Of a stretch of DNA of 64,000 nucleotides, positions 1 to 9,049 are shown in pieces. Location of the stretch: NCBI GenBank assembly GCA_016715965.1, contig JADJXG010000001.1, forward strand, positions 372,001-436,000, given 5' to 3'. Every line of letters starts with the position of its first letter. The stretch's first letter is position 1. Made by a program: the position numbers and the translations under genes. Source of the stretch: Saprospiraceae bacterium (GTDB lineage: Bacteria > Bacteroidota > Bacteroidia > Chitinophagales > Saprospiraceae). A model generated the notes under the pieces. It saw only the letters and a program-made list of their open reading frames with translations, was not told the DNA's origin and ran no database searches.

Positions 1-1476
1 ACGGCTGATGAAGAAAACATACTTCCCAAGGAAGCTTCTCATTTTGAAAACGAATTTGACGATTACAGAAAGGAAATTTTGATACCGCACAAGATGTCAA
101 CTTTGGGTCCTTGTCTTGTTGTGGCTGATATCAATCAAGACGGTTTGCAAGATTTTTATCTTGGCGGATCTACCGGTAAAGGAGGAAAATTATTTGTTCA
201 AAACAATACCGGCGGTTTTGAAATCCTGCAGGGTCCTTGGAATAAATACAAAGACTTGGAAGATGGAGATGCTGCTTTTGAAGATATAGACAAAGATGGT
301 GATCTGGACTTAATCATTGGAACCGGTAGCAATGAATATCCTGAAGGATCACAAAAATATAAAACGAGGTTATATATCAATAAAGGCAATGGAAAGTTTG
401 AAGACAGAAGCGATTTATTTCCACCAACCCATATCAGCGTAGGCTTGGTCAAGGTATTTGATATGGATGGAGATGGCGACATGGATGTATTCCTTGGAGG
501 CAGACAGGTGCCCGGAAAATATGGAATGTCCGCACCCAGCAAAATTCTGATCAATGATTCCGGGAAATTTAAAGATGAGACCTTAGAAAGATGTCCGCAG
601 CTCAATGAAAATTTTGGAATGGTAAGTTGTGGTGTTTATACTGATTTGAACAGAGATGGGCATCAAGATCTTGTAGTTGCTGGTGAATGGATGAAGATCA
701 CCATATTGATCAATGATGGCAAAGGTAATTTTAAGGACAAAAGCGAAGAATGGGGAACGGATTCCAGCTATGGTTGGTGGAGCAGTCTGGTAGCTGTTGA
801 TATTGATAAGGATGGTGATCCGGATTTATTGGCAGGTAATGCGGGTACCAATTTAAAATTTAAAGCATCTCCTGAGAAGCCATTCTCGGTTTATCTGGAT
901 GACTTTGATGAAAACGGAACCTGGGATACTTATCTGGCCAAATACGACAGTGATGGTAAATTATATCCCATTCGCGGAAGACAATGCAGCAGTGAGCAGA
1001 TGCCCTATATCAAAGATAAATTTAAAAATTATGAGAGCTTTGCCAAAGCAACGGTTCAGGAAATCCTCGAAGGCAAATTGGAAAAGAGTTTGCACAAATT
1101 TGTCAATGGTTTCGAAAGCGGAATATTCCGAAATGAAAATAAAACTGCATTAAAATTTGAAGCATTCCCCATGGAATGTCAATTTTCTCCCATTCATGAT
1201 TTTGCGGTTTATGATTTTAACAAAGATGGAAAACTTGATTTCACCTATGCAGGAAATTATTATAACCGTGAAATTGAAACCATCCGGTCTGATGCCGGTA
1301 TCGGAGGCATTTGTCTGGGTACTTCACAGAATTCATTTTCATCGGTTCATTCTTCCAAATGTGGATTTTTCCTATCGGGGGATACCAGGAAAATGAAATT
1401 AATTCGGATAAACGGAGCAGATTATCTGATCACCAGTGTAAACAATGGACCTGTCCGATTAAATAGAATTTTGTAA
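1..1476 (+). CDS. FG-GAP/VCBS repeat protein, C-terminal part (5' end outside window)
   Basis: The reading frame is open to the left edge, so 491 C-terminal residues of a longer protein are visible. At least six copies of the calcium-binding FG-GAP/VCBS blade motif occur (DINQDG, DIDKDGDLD, DMDGDGDMD, DLNRDGHQD, DIDKDGDPD, DFNKDGKLD), each followed by a hydrophobic strand and glycines. This is the signature of beta-propeller proteins related to the CRTAC1/ASPIC family, which in Bacteroidota are usually exported and surface-associated. I see no T9SS sorting domain at the C-terminus (ends in NNGPVRLNRIL). The start codon is not in the window; a TTG at 79 is only an internal candidate. The specific ligand or substrate cannot be inferred. 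Confidence 0.85.
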   Translation, partial: TADEENILPKEASHFENEFDDYRKEILIPHKMSTLGPCLVVADINQDGLQDFYLGGSTGKGGKLFVQNNTGGFEILQGPWNKYKDLEDGDAAFEDIDKDGDLDLIIGTGSNEYPEGSQKYKTRLYINKGNGKFEDRSDLFPPTHISVGLVKVFDMDGDGDMDVFLGGRQVPGKYGMSAPSKILINDSGKFKDETLERCPQLNENFGMVSCGVYTDLNRDGHQDLVVAGEWMKITILINDGKGNFKDKSEEWGTDSSYGWWSSLVAVDIDKDGDPDLLAGNAGTNLKFKASPEKPFSVYLDDFDENGTWDTYLAKYDSDGKLYPIRGRQCSSEQMPYIKDKFKNYESFAKATVQEILEGKLEKSLHKFVNGFESGIFRNENKTALKFEAFPMECQFSPIHDFAVYDFNKDGKLDFTYAGNYYNREIETIRSDAGIGGICLGTSQNSFSSVHSSKCGFFLSGDTRKMKLIRINGADYLITSVNNGPVRLNRIL

Positions 1477-1516
1477 GGACTGCACATCCTGATTTACTCC
1501 AAGTTTTGGTACAATA

Positions 1517-1541
1517 TGATCGGATGGAATTCATCCAATCA
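1517..1541. terminator. Possible hairpin between convergent genes
   Basis: TGAT-c-GGATG, loop gaatt, CATCC-a-ATCA forms a 9-bp stem with one mismatch. It lies between the converging FG-GAP protein and FKBP genes. There is no T-tract, so the terminator call is weak. Confidence 0.3.
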
Positions 1542-1659
1542 TGGAGCAAAATCAAATAAGTAGCTCAGAATAAACTTGGCCCAGCATCCAAATCAATATC
1601 AGATACAATCCAATAGATCAGTATTTATTTTTCAATTCGGATCGATGGAATGATCATTT

Positions 1660-2595
1660 TTACTTTAACTTGAAGTAGTCAATATATTCATCCCTTTTCA
1701 CAGGAATGGCTTTCCGGATGTGCAAATAAATAAAAAGATTTGTTTTTGGTGGCACAAAACCAGAACCCCATTCTTTATATGCCATTTCATAGGGAATGTA
1801 TAAGTACGCAACGTCTCCGCATTTCATGGCACTTATTGCTTTATCCAGTCCTTCAATGGTTGCATGGGTACCGGTTATAATATAATCGGCAACACTGGCT
1901 GAGTATGAACTGGCCAACAATGATTTATCTTCAAACAATACTGTTTGATCGAACAAGGTGTATTTGCCTTTACCAATGGCTGGACCTTCTCCATGCTTCA
2001 GATAGTAAATAACGATTCCGGAATCCAGGTTTGTTTTATCCGGATGCGATTCATACTTTTTAGAATCGATAAATTCTTTTAAATTGGCAATTGTGCTGTC
2101 TCTAAACGATTTTCTTCTTGCCTGAATGATTGGTTCCACATTGAGCAAGCTATCCATAAAGAGTTCGCTCGAACCTGGAATTCCTACTTTTACCACTTTC
2201 ATGACCATGGTAAAGTGGTCTATGTTAAATTTGGCATATTTGTTTTTTTCAAAACTATCAATTTTTTGTAAAATCATGACACTATCTCCCAGGGACATTT
2301 CTGACAAAACATCCTGCACCAAATTGTCAGGACGGATGTCTTCAGGATGGTAAAGTGTAAAAGGCATTACTCTTTCCTTAAAATCACTGCTCAATTCCAA
2401 ACTATCACCGATCCATTTTTGAAGAGAACAAAAGGCTACATCACCATTCTTCATTTTCACTCCATTTCCCTTGGCCAAAAGAGTGTATTTATTGCCATGC
2501 CGGGTGGTTTTTTCACCTAGACCATTGCAAGAAATGAATGCGAACAGTACCCAATAGGCAAAAAAAACTGCTTTAAATAATTGGTTTTTTTTCAT
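1660..2595 (-). CDS. FKBP-type peptidyl-prolyl cis-trans isomerase lipoprotein
   Basis: 311 residues. The N-terminus is a lipoprotein signal peptide ending in the lipobox FISC (Cys23), so the protein is expected to be anchored to a membrane facing the periplasm. Residues about 200-297 resemble an FKBP domain: GTHATIEGLDKAISAMKCGD followed by a VPPKTNLFIYLHI strand, the usual C-terminal half of the FK506-binding fold that isomerises Xaa-Pro bonds. The region between signal and domain is rich in charged helices and may be a dimerisation or chaperone arm. The gene is monocistronic, converges on the upstream FG-GAP gene and has its own TAnnTTTG element. The family is clear; the catalytic status of this diverged member is not. 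Confidence 0.8.
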   Translation of the reverse strand: MKKNQLFKAVFFAYWVLFAFISCNGLGEKTTRHGNKYTLLAKGNGVKMKNGDVAFCSLQKWIGDSLELSSDFKERVMPFTLYHPEDIRPDNLVQDVLSEMSLGDSVMILQKIDSFEKNKYAKFNIDHFTMVMKVVKVGIPGSSELFMDSLLNVEPIIQARRKSFRDSTIANLKEFIDSKKYESHPDKTNLDSGIVIYYLKHGEGPAIGKGKYTLFDQTVLFEDKSLLASSYSASVADYIITGTHATIEGLDKAISAMKCGDVAYLYIPYEMAYKEWGSGFVPPKTNLFIYLHIRKAIPVKRDEYIDYFKLK

Positions 2596-2639
2596 AATTT
2601 TTTATTTAATTGAGTCTGGTTGATCTGAAAATTAAGCCG

Positions 2640-2647
2640 CAAAATTA
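2640..2647 (-). promoter_or_regulatory. -7 promoter element of the FKBP gene
   Basis: On the minus strand this reads TAATTTTG followed by C, matching the Bacteroidota -7 consensus TAnnTTTG. It lies 45 bases upstream of the ATG at 2595. No clear -33 TTG was found. Confidence 0.5.
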
Positions 2648-2791
2648 CATTTTTTTAATGGTCGGACAGACAATAAAGCAAGGGTTATTGGTATGCATCC
2701 CACATTGATGGTTACTTTCCAGATAACTCATTCACAGCTAATCCTGAAAAAATTGTTTTCCCGATATTAAACAACGAGTCTTGCAGCCTGT

Positions 2792-2799
2792 TATCTTTG
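2792..2799 (+). promoter_or_regulatory. -7 promoter element of sodA
   Basis: TATCTTTG followed by C, a full match to TAnnTTTG, 46 bases upstream of the sodA ATG at 2846. A start site near 2806 would give a leader of about 40 bases. Confidence 0.55.
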
Positions 2800-2845
2800 C
2801 GAGTGAGCAAATCAAGCATTTATTTTTCATTCAAAAAGCCAGACA

Positions 2846-3454
2846 ATGCCATTTACATTACCTAATTTACCATATCCGGTACAATCTCTTGAACCATATA
2901 TTGATCAGAGGACGATGGAAATCCACCACGGAAAACATCACGCCGCATACACCAATAATTTAAACGCTGCAATTCAAGGGACTGCAATGGAAAATATGGG
3001 CATTGAAGATCTACTAAAAGGAATGGATATGTCCAATATGCCTCTAAGAAACAATGGTGGCGGTTACTACAACCATTGTTTGTTTTGGGAAATCATGGCA
3101 CCAGCCAATGGCAGTAAGCCTTCTGCAGGATTGGATTCTGCCATTCAATCCAGCTTTGGAAGTTTTGAGACCTTCAAGGAGAAGTTTAATCAGGCTGCCA
3201 TGACCCGGTTTGGATCAGGATGGGCCTGGCTTTGCGTCCATCCAGGAGGACGTCTCGAAATTTGTTCTACTCCTAATCAAGATAATCCAATCATGCCAGG
3301 GACAGGATGTGGTGGAACCCCTATATTGGGAGTAGATGTCTGGGAGCATGCCTACTATCTTCTCTACCAAAACAGGAGGGCTGATTATCTCAATGGTTTT
3401 TTTGAGGTGATCAATTGGGACGAGGTTTCCCGTAAATTTGAAAATTCGAAGTAA
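2846..3454 (+). CDS. sodA: Superoxide dismutase (Fe/Mn family)
   Basis: 202 residues, normal length for Fe/Mn superoxide dismutase, which converts superoxide to oxygen and hydrogen peroxide. The four metal ligands are visible: His27 (MEIHHGKHH), His77 (GGYYNHCLFW), Asp164 and His168 (DVWEHAYY). The C-terminal domain has the usual GSGWAWL stretch. There is no signal peptide, so it is cytoplasmic. Metal choice (Fe, Mn or cambialistic) cannot be settled by eye. It has its own -7 element, and cutC starts 28 bases after its stop, so the two may be co-transcribed as a redox/metal stress pair. Confidence 0.95.
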   Translation: MPFTLPNLPYPVQSLEPYIDQRTMEIHHGKHHAAYTNNLNAAIQGTAMENMGIEDLLKGMDMSNMPLRNNGGGYYNHCLFWEIMAPANGSKPSAGLDSAIQSSFGSFETFKEKFNQAAMTRFGSGWAWLCVHPGGRLEICSTPNQDNPIMPGTGCGGTPILGVDVWEHAYYLLYQNRRADYLNGFFEVINWDEVSRKFENSK

Positions 3455-3481
3455 GTCGATAACGACCCCCTTCAAGATGTA

Positions 3482-4210
3482 ATGATCGGGCTCCAGATGA
3501 AAAAGCTTGAGTTATGTATTGGTCATCTGTCTGATCTGGAACTAGCCCGTCAATACGACATTGCACAAATTGAATTGTGCGCAGGTCTTGAATTAGGAGG
3601 TTTAACTCCTGATTTTGATTTTGTGGGGATGTGCAGGGAAAATTTCAAAGGAGAAATAGCCGTATTAATCAGGCCCCGACCCGGGAATTTCCATTATAAC
3701 CAGGAAGAAAAAAAACTGATGCTCATTCAGGTCAAAACAATAATTTCCCTGAATATTGACTGTCTTGTGGTTGCTGCATTAAATGATCAATCCGAGCTAG
3801 ACCTGGATTTTATGAGACGCCTTATTGATGAAAGTCTTGGAACAAGGATTTGTTTTCACAAGGCCATAGATTCCGTGGCTGAACCATTTAAAGCGCTCGA
3901 TGAGCTGTTGAGTTTACAGGTAGATAGGGTTCTAAGTGCCGGAGGCAAAAAAAGAGCGGTGGATGGTTTAGAACAATTGCTTGCTTTTCAAGAATACTGT
4001 GGAGATAAAATTGAAATTATTGCAGGAGGTAAAATCCGATCCAATGATTTGGAGCAAATGATTAAAAACTCCACGATAAAAACTTTTCACTCCTCCCTCT
4101 CTATGGAAAATCCCGTTGAAGATAAACACTATGGTACCTATCTAAAGGTAGATGAAAAAGAACTACTCAAATGTACCCGGATTATAAATAGGTTTAATGA
4201 TACTAATTGA
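3482..4210 (+). CDS. cutC: CutC family protein (copper homeostasis)
   Basis: 242 residues from the ATG at 3482; an in-frame ATG at 3497 (MKKLELCIG) is an equally good start and gives the usual CutC N-terminus. Family features include QIELCAGLELGGLTP near the start, IRPRPGNFHY, a TIM-barrel pattern, FHKAID, RVLSAGGK and IIAGGKI. CutC was first linked to copper tolerance in E. coli; its biochemical role remains unclear, so the family name is firmer than the function. It follows sodA by 28 bases and ends at a strong bidirectional terminator shared with the converging thiolase gene. Confidence 0.9.
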   Translation: MIGLQMKKLELCIGHLSDLELARQYDIAQIELCAGLELGGLTPDFDFVGMCRENFKGEIAVLIRPRPGNFHYNQEEKKLMLIQVKTIISLNIDCLVVAALNDQSELDLDFMRRLIDESLGTRICFHKAIDSVAEPFKALDELLSLQVDRVLSAGGKKRAVDGLEQLLAFQEYCGDKIEIIAGGKIRSNDLEQMIKNSTIKTFHSSLSMENPVEDKHYGTYLKVDEKELLKCTRIINRFNDTN

Positions 4211-4225
4211 AGCATAGAATGTACG

Positions 4226-4248
4226 AAATGCAATGCATTGCATTTTTT
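4226..4248. terminator. Bidirectional terminator between cutC and thiolase genes
   Basis: AAATGCAATG immediately followed by its reverse complement CATTGCATTT forms a perfect 20-base palindrome, followed by T residues. It lies between two converging genes and overlaps the thiolase stop codon. Confidence 0.65.
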
Positions 4249-5419
4249 AAAAAGCTTCGAAGACAGCAGCTATACCCTGACCCCCTCCTACGCAAGCGGT
4301 CGCTATTCCAAATTTCTTGTTTTGGCTTTTAAGTTCTCTAATGAGGGTCATGCTCAATCTTGCACCACTGCAACCCAAAGGATGACCCAAGGCAATGGCT
4401 CCGCCATTGACATTAACCATGTCCGGATCTAATTGGGCTTCCCGGATCACCGCCAAAGCCTGGGCTGCAAAGGCTTCATTTAATTCGACCAATTCAATCT
4501 GATTCAGGTTTAGTCCTGCGTATTGCAGTGCTTTTGGAATGGCGGTACATGGACCTATTCCCATATAGAGAGGATCCACCCCAGCCAGCGAACAACTCAT
4601 CATTCGTGCAAGGGGTTTAATCCCCAAACTTTTCACAAGGCTGTCTGACATAACAACCACAAATGCAGCACCATCTGTAGTTTGAGAGGAATTTCCAGCA
4701 GTAACAGATCCATTTTGAGCAAATACCGGCTTCAATGTACTTAATACTTCCAGGTTTGTGTCAGGTCTGATGCCTTCATCTGTATCTGCGGAAAAAGAAA
4801 TTTCCTTCCTCTTCCCATTCTGAAGAAGCACATCATGCACTTCAACTGGGAATATCTCGTCTTTAAAGCGACCTGTTGTCAATGCTTTATTGGCCAATTG
4901 ATGAGACCTTACAGAAAATTGATCCTGATCCAGCCTGCTCACCTTATACTTTTTTGCGACAGCCTCAGCGGTTAATCCCATACCAATCAGATATTCAGGA
5001 TGCGAATCTGCTACAGTATAATTTAAAGCCAATTTATAACCCTCCATTGGGATTTGGCTCATGTTCTCTACGCCACCCGCAATATAACAATGTCCCATTC
5101 CGGCTCTTATTTTTGCGGTGGCAATGGATATGGTTTCCAGACCTGAAGCACAATACCTGTTTATGGTCATACCAGGTACACTTTGTCCCAATGCCCTTAG
5201 TGCTATTTGTCTTCCAATCTGTAGGCCCTGTTCACCCTCTGGATTGGCACAACCAACGAGTAGGTCATCGACCATCTCAGCCTGAAGTCCCTGGGTCTTA
5301 GCCACCAATTGACGAATGATATCCACTGCAAGGTCATCCGATCTAAAGTTCTTAAAACTACCTTTTTTGGCTTTTGCAAAAATGGACCTTCCATAAGAAA
5401 CGATATAGGCCTCTTCCAT
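4247..5419 (-). CDS. Acetyl-CoA C-acyltransferase (thiolase)
   Basis: 390 residues from the ATG at 5419. The frame stays open 156 bases further upstream, but that stretch overlaps the Skp/OmpH gene and does not look like thiolase, so MEEAYIVSYGR is the real start. Thiolase hallmarks: nucleophile Cys90 in NRYCASGLETI, NEAFAAQAL, the GGAIALGHPLGCSGAR histidine loop and the C-terminal CVGGGQG with the second catalytic cysteine. The enzyme joins or splits acyl-CoA at the beta-keto position, either in fatty-acid beta-oxidation (FadA-like) or acetoacetyl-CoA formation; the sequence alone does not decide. It lies 70 bases downstream of the skp-like gene in a likely tatA-skp-thiolase transcript. Confidence 0.93.
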   Translation of the reverse strand: MEEAYIVSYGRSIFAKAKKGSFKNFRSDDLAVDIIRQLVAKTQGLQAEMVDDLLVGCANPEGEQGLQIGRQIALRALGQSVPGMTINRYCASGLETISIATAKIRAGMGHCYIAGGVENMSQIPMEGYKLALNYTVADSHPEYLIGMGLTAEAVAKKYKVSRLDQDQFSVRSHQLANKALTTGRFKDEIFPVEVHDVLLQNGKRKEISFSADTDEGIRPDTNLEVLSTLKPVFAQNGSVTAGNSSQTTDGAAFVVVMSDSLVKSLGIKPLARMMSCSLAGVDPLYMGIGPCTAIPKALQYAGLNLNQIELVELNEAFAAQALAVIREAQLDPDMVNVNGGAIALGHPLGCSGARLSMTLIRELKSQNKKFGIATACVGGGQGIAAVFEAF

Positions 5420-5489
5420 AGATAGATTGAATTTTAAAACAACTGCATGACGAATAAAGATAAAAAGTTGAGTCCAGCTTGACTTCAGA

Positions 5490-6011
5490 TTATTTGGATT
5501 GGTTGAGCTTGCTGAGGACCAGGGCTGAGACATCAAAAGAGAGATCAACAAACAACATAGATACAGAGCTGTCAAAAATCATACTGAAAGCCCCTTCCAA
5601 TGCTACCTCATCAATGGCTTTGTCAATTTTTGACAAAAGTGGACTTAATAAATCGGTCTTGCGTTTTTCAAGAGATTCTCTTGCACTTTGCTGGTATTTT
5701 CCAATCGCGTCCTGCTCAACTTCCAACTCACTTTCCATTTGCTTTTGTTTAACAGGCGTGAGATTACCTGATGCGACCTCCTTGCGATACAACTCTAGAT
5801 TGGATTGAAATTTGATCACCATTTTTTCACCTGTTTCCGACAAGGCCTTTTCATAATTGGCCAGTTCAATGGAAATGTCCTTTGTCTCTTTCAGACTGTC
5901 CAATAAAGTTCTGGAATTTAAATGACCAATCTTTTGACTCCAGACCAAAGAAGTACTCATCAGCAAGCAGAACATGCAGAGCACGCGCAATACACTATTT
6001 GGATTGACCAT
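5490..6011 (-). CDS. OmpH/Skp family periplasmic chaperone
   Basis: 173 residues with a signal peptide cleaved near LVWSQ. The body is a long, highly charged coiled coil (LANYEKALSETGEKM ... QKQMESELEVEQDAIGKYQQSARESLEKRKTDLLSPLLSKID). It opens with KIGHLNSRTLLDSL, the usual OmpH start. Skp forms a trimeric jellyfish that holds unfolded outer-membrane proteins in the periplasm. The C-terminal LSFDVSALVLSKLNQ fits the short final strand of the family. It starts 13 bases after tatA, so the two are probably co-transcribed. Bacteroidota commonly carry several Skp paralogs; which clients this one serves is unknown. Confidence 0.85.
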   Translation of the reverse strand: MVNPNSVLRVLCMFCLLMSTSLVWSQKIGHLNSRTLLDSLKETKDISIELANYEKALSETGEKMVIKFQSNLELYRKEVASGNLTPVKQKQMESELEVEQDAIGKYQQSARESLEKRKTDLLSPLLSKIDKAIDEVALEGAFSMIFDSSVSMLFVDLSFDVSALVLSKLNQSK

Positions 6012-6024
6012 AAACTATAACCAA

Positions 6025-6243
6025 TCAGCTATTGGAATCAGAGGGTTTGCTGCGCTCTGCCTCACGCATGCCTTCTTTAATTTCCGTATTAATCGCATTT
6101 TTGGCATTGTTAAATTCTCTGATGCCTGCACCAAGTCCTTTCATTAACTCCGGAATTTTTTTGCCACCAAACAACAACAAAACCACAAAAACCACTGCAA
6201 CGATTTCCCAACCGCCAAGATTACCAATAAATAATAGATTCAT
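6025..6243 (-). CDS. tatA: Sec-independent protein translocase subunit TatA/TatE
   Basis: 72 residues. One N-terminal membrane helix (GGWEIVAVVFVVLLLFGGKKIPELMKGLG) has the characteristic FGGKKIPEL hinge, an amphipathic helix follows, and the tail is charged. This is the TatA/E layout that forms the pore of the twin-arginine pathway for folded proteins. No tatC or tatB lies nearby. A -7 element (6264-6271) overlaps the 3' end of the upstream dioxygenase gene and predicts a leader of about 14 bases. Confidence 0.93.
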   Translation of the reverse strand: MNLLFIGNLGGWEIVAVVFVVLLLFGGKKIPELMKGLGAGIREFNNAKNAINTEIKEGMREAERSKPSDSNS

Positions 6244-6263
6244 GACTATTAAATTTAATTTTG

Positions 6264-6271
6264 CAAAGTTA
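6264..6271 (-). promoter_or_regulatory. -7 promoter element of tatA
   Basis: Reads TAACTTTG followed by C on the minus strand, matching TAnnTTTG, 21 bases upstream of the tatA ATG at 6243. Confidence 0.5.
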
Positions 6272-7222
6272 CTATTTCTTTAAACCAATTTCTCTTAATC
6301 TTTCATCCAAATAATCACCAGCGGTAATTGGATCATAATGCAATGGATTTTCATTTGACACACAATTTGGCAAACAACTCAAATCCATAGAGCTTCTGGG
6401 ATGAAGGAAAAAGGGAATGGAGAGTCTGGGTACATGCCACTGTTCTTTGGGTGGATTAACCACCCGATGTGTCGTAGATTTTAATACATTGTTGGTTAAT
6501 CTTTGTAGCATATCTCCGACATTCACAACAATTTCATCCTCACCAGGCATGGCTTCAATCCATTCACCGTTCATGGTCAATACCTGAAGTCCGCCAGCAC
6601 TGGCTCCCACCAATAGGGTAATCAAGTTGATGTCTTCGTGTTGTTCGGACCGAATGGCTGTTTCAGGTTCCTGAATAATGGGAGGATAATGAATTGCTCT
6701 GAGGATACTGTTGCCATTCCAAATTTTAGAATGAAAGTAATCAAAAGTCAAGTCCAAATGCAGGGCTATTGCCTCCAGTAAAATCGACCCAGAATCTTCA
6801 AAAGAGCGGAAAAGCTGATTTCCTATCTCAGTAAATTGAGGTAAAGCATCTGTCATCACATTATCAGGATATTCAGATTTAATGCTGTCATCGCCCCTGA
6901 CTGTTTGGCCAATCTGGTAAAATTCCTTTAAATCAGCTACCCTGGAATGTTTTGCGTGCTCCTTACCAAAGGAAGTATATCCCCTCTGACCAGCCAATCC
7001 TGGAATTTCGTATTTCAATTTAACTTCCAGAGGTAAACTAAAAAACTCCCTGGCACATGTATAAAATCTGGAAACGAGATCTTTATCAATTCCATGATTC
7101 TTAATACAAACAAAACCTATTTCCCGAAAGGCTTGTCCAATCCCATCAACAAATTTTTGTTTATCCAATGGATTGGATGATTTAAACAGATGCAAGTCCA
7201 AAACCGGAATGAAAGATGCCAT
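6272..7222 (-). CDS. 2-oxoglutarate/Fe(II)-dependent oxygenase, isopenicillin N synthase-like
   Basis: 316 residues, the size of plant/bacterial IPNS-like dioxygenases. An N-terminal DIOX_N-type region (FIPVLDL ... FREIGFVCIKNHGI) is followed by the double-stranded beta-helix. The iron ligands are His195 and Asp197 (HED) and His252 (TTHRVV); Arg266 and Ser268 (RLS) fit the 2-oxoglutarate anchor. These enzymes hydroxylate or oxidise small molecules; the substrate is unknown. Although it faces an aldehyde dehydrogenase gene across a shared intergenic region, no pathway can be named from that pairing. Confidence 0.87.
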   Translation of the reverse strand: MASFIPVLDLHLFKSSNPLDKQKFVDGIGQAFREIGFVCIKNHGIDKDLVSRFYTCAREFFSLPLEVKLKYEIPGLAGQRGYTSFGKEHAKHSRVADLKEFYQIGQTVRGDDSIKSEYPDNVMTDALPQFTEIGNQLFRSFEDSGSILLEAIALHLDLTFDYFHSKIWNGNSILRAIHYPPIIQEPETAIRSEQHEDINLITLLVGASAGGLQVLTMNGEWIEAMPGEDEIVVNVGDMLQRLTNNVLKSTTHRVVNPPKEQWHVPRLSIPFFLHPRSSMDLSCLPNCVSNENPLHYDPITAGDYLDERLREIGLKK

Positions 7223-7542
7223 TGCTATGGAAATTGGTTAATGAATGTAATTATCTTGGTGAAAATCCTCAAACTCACCTCATTAGAATAAAAATAGGGT
7301 TTTGAAGTTTAATAATTGGCTAAATATTTTGAGGGGACCCTATCGAATAAACTTTCGTATCAATGGTTTTGGGATGGACTAGTCATCAAATAATGCAACA
7401 CACCATTTCTCTATTCAATTATACATTCTAATTAAATATATTTATAGATCATTACAAATCAATTATTTGATTATTAATGTTGGATTAAATAGGAATTAGT
7501 CTATTTTTGTTGTCTTCATTCCAAACCATATGTAGACCAAAA
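7223..7542. other. Divergent intergenic region, 320 bases
   Basis: AT-rich spacer between the divergent dioxygenase and aldehyde dehydrogenase genes. It holds the well-formed aldehyde dehydrogenase promoter (7480-7509). I found no clear promoter for the dioxygenase and no coding potential. Confidence 0.5.
7480..7509 (+). promoter_or_regulatory. Promoter of the aldehyde dehydrogenase gene (-33 TTG, -7 TATTTTTG)
   Basis: TTG at 7480-7482, 19 bases of spacer, then TATTTTTG at 7502-7509. This is the best match in the window to the Bacteroidota sigma-ABfr promoter (TTG-N19-TAnnTTTG). The expected start near 7515 leaves a leader of about 28 bases before ATG 7543. Confidence 0.65.
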
Positions 7543-8985
7543 ATGAAGCAAATCAAAAATTTTATATCTGGGCACTATGTTGATTCCTTGGATGGGAAGA
7601 ATTTTGATTTATTGAATCCTGCGACTGGACATAAGATAGGCAAAATTGCCAGGAGTTCGGCAGAAGATGTAGAAAAAGCAGTCGAGGCGTCTGCAGCCGC
7701 TTTTCCAAGCTGGTCTCAGACAAAACCGGAAGAAAGGTTTAGAATACTTCAACGGATATCAGACCTAATCATTGAAAAGAATGAGGAATTAGCCATTGCA
7801 GAAACCAACGACACCGGTAAACCTCTCAGTCTTTCAAGCAATATCGAAATCCCAAGGGCAGCGAGCAATTTTAGATTTTTTGCCACTGCTGCCATGCAGT
7901 TTTCCTCGGAAAGTCACGCCATGCCAGGAAGCATCAACTATACCCTCAGACAGCCCATCGGAATTGTTGGATGCATTTCTCCCTGGAATTTGCCGCTCTA
8001 TTTATTTAGTTGGAAGATAGCCCCGGCTTTGGCAGCGGGCAATTGCGTTGTAGCAAAACCTTCGGAACTAAGTCCAAGCACTGCTTTTATGTTGGGTGAG
8101 ATTTGTAAAGAAGCCGGATTGCCGGATGGCGTGCTCAATATTCTACACGGCTTGGGGCCTGAGGTGGGTGAATCAATCGTGAGACATCCATCCATTAAGG
8201 CAATTAGTTTTACAGGAGGAACAAATACCGGGAAGCTCATCAGCAAGATCGCCGGACCCATGTTCAAGAAAATAAGTCTTGAACTCGGTGGAAAAAATCC
8301 TTGTTTGGTTTTCAACGATTGTGATTACTCCAAAACACTCAGTGAGGTGTCCAGATTATCCTTTTCCAACCAGGGCCAAATTTGTCTTTGTGGGTCCAGG
8401 ATTCTGGTACAATCCGGCATTTATGAAAAATTTAAAATTGATTTGGTTAAAAAAGCTGAGAGTCTTAGGATTGGAGATCCTTTGGAAGATGGAGTCCAGT
8501 TTGGTTCAGTGATTTCTGAGGAGCACATGAACAAAGTTCTCAAATACATCCATCTTGCCAAAGAGGAAGGAGGTAATTGTCTAACAGGCGGCAAGCGCTA
8601 TATACCAGAGGGACGTTGTAAAGAGGGTTTTTTTGTTTTGCCCACCATTTTTGAGGGCCTTGGTCCAGATTGTAAGACAAATCAGGAAGAAATATTTGGA
8701 CCGGTGATTACCCTGCAAAAGTTTGAAACTGAACATGAGGCCCTGGAGCTCGCCAATGCCAGTGAATATGGATTGGCATCGACTCTATGGACAAGCGATT
8801 TGAGTAGAGCGCATCGGCTGGCTTCGCATTTGAATACCGGAATTGTATGGATCAATTGCTGGTTAAACAGAGATTTGCGCACACCCTTTGGAGGCATGAA
8901 TCAAAGTGGTGTTGGGCGGGAAGGCGGATGGGAGGCCATGAAGTTTTTCACAGAACCAAAAAATATCTGTATCCAATACGGATGA
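7543..8985 (+). CDS. Aldehyde dehydrogenase (ALDH8A1 / 2-aminomuconate semialdehyde dehydrogenase-like)
   Basis: 480 residues from ATG 7543; the TTG 36 bases upstream lies inside the promoter. NAD(P)-dependent aldehyde dehydrogenases oxidise aldehydes to acids. Visible features: PWNLPLYLFSWKIAPALAAGN, KPSELSP, FTGG, catalytic Glu in LELGGKNPC, and catalytic Cys in NQGQICLCGSR, followed by EEIFGPV. The C-terminal NCWLNRDLRTPFGGMNQSG resembles the ALDH8A1/AmnC branch, which acts on 2-aminomuconate or hydroxymuconate semialdehydes in aromatic or tryptophan breakdown. No other gene of such a pathway is nearby, so the substrate assignment is inference. Cytoplasmic and monocistronic. Confidence 0.92.
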   Translation: MKQIKNFISGHYVDSLDGKNFDLLNPATGHKIGKIARSSAEDVEKAVEASAAAFPSWSQTKPEERFRILQRISDLIIEKNEELAIAETNDTGKPLSLSSNIEIPRAASNFRFFATAAMQFSSESHAMPGSINYTLRQPIGIVGCISPWNLPLYLFSWKIAPALAAGNCVVAKPSELSPSTAFMLGEICKEAGLPDGVLNILHGLGPEVGESIVRHPSIKAISFTGGTNTGKLISKIAGPMFKKISLELGGKNPCLVFNDCDYSKTLSEVSRLSFSNQGQICLCGSRILVQSGIYEKFKIDLVKKAESLRIGDPLEDGVQFGSVISEEHMNKVLKYIHLAKEEGGNCLTGGKRYIPEGRCKEGFFVLPTIFEGLGPDCKTNQEEIFGPVITLQKFETEHEALELANASEYGLASTLWTSDLSRAHRLASHLNTGIVWINCWLNRDLRTPFGGMNQSGVGREGGWEAMKFFTEPKNICIQYG

Positions 8986-9049
8986 AACCTGGCTGTGATG
9001 CCCATAGATAAATTGGTCGAAATACACCTTAATTGTGCTTTATTTCGTC

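Noticed and set aside
5420..5575. 52-residue N-terminal extension of the thiolase
   Set aside because: It overlaps the skp-like gene and is unlike any thiolase; MEEAYIV at 5419 is the family start.
6272..8985. Dioxygenase and aldehyde dehydrogenase as a kynurenine or catechol pathway
   Set aside because: The dioxygenase is of the IPNS type, not an extradiol or 3-hydroxyanthranilate enzyme, and no further pathway gene is present.
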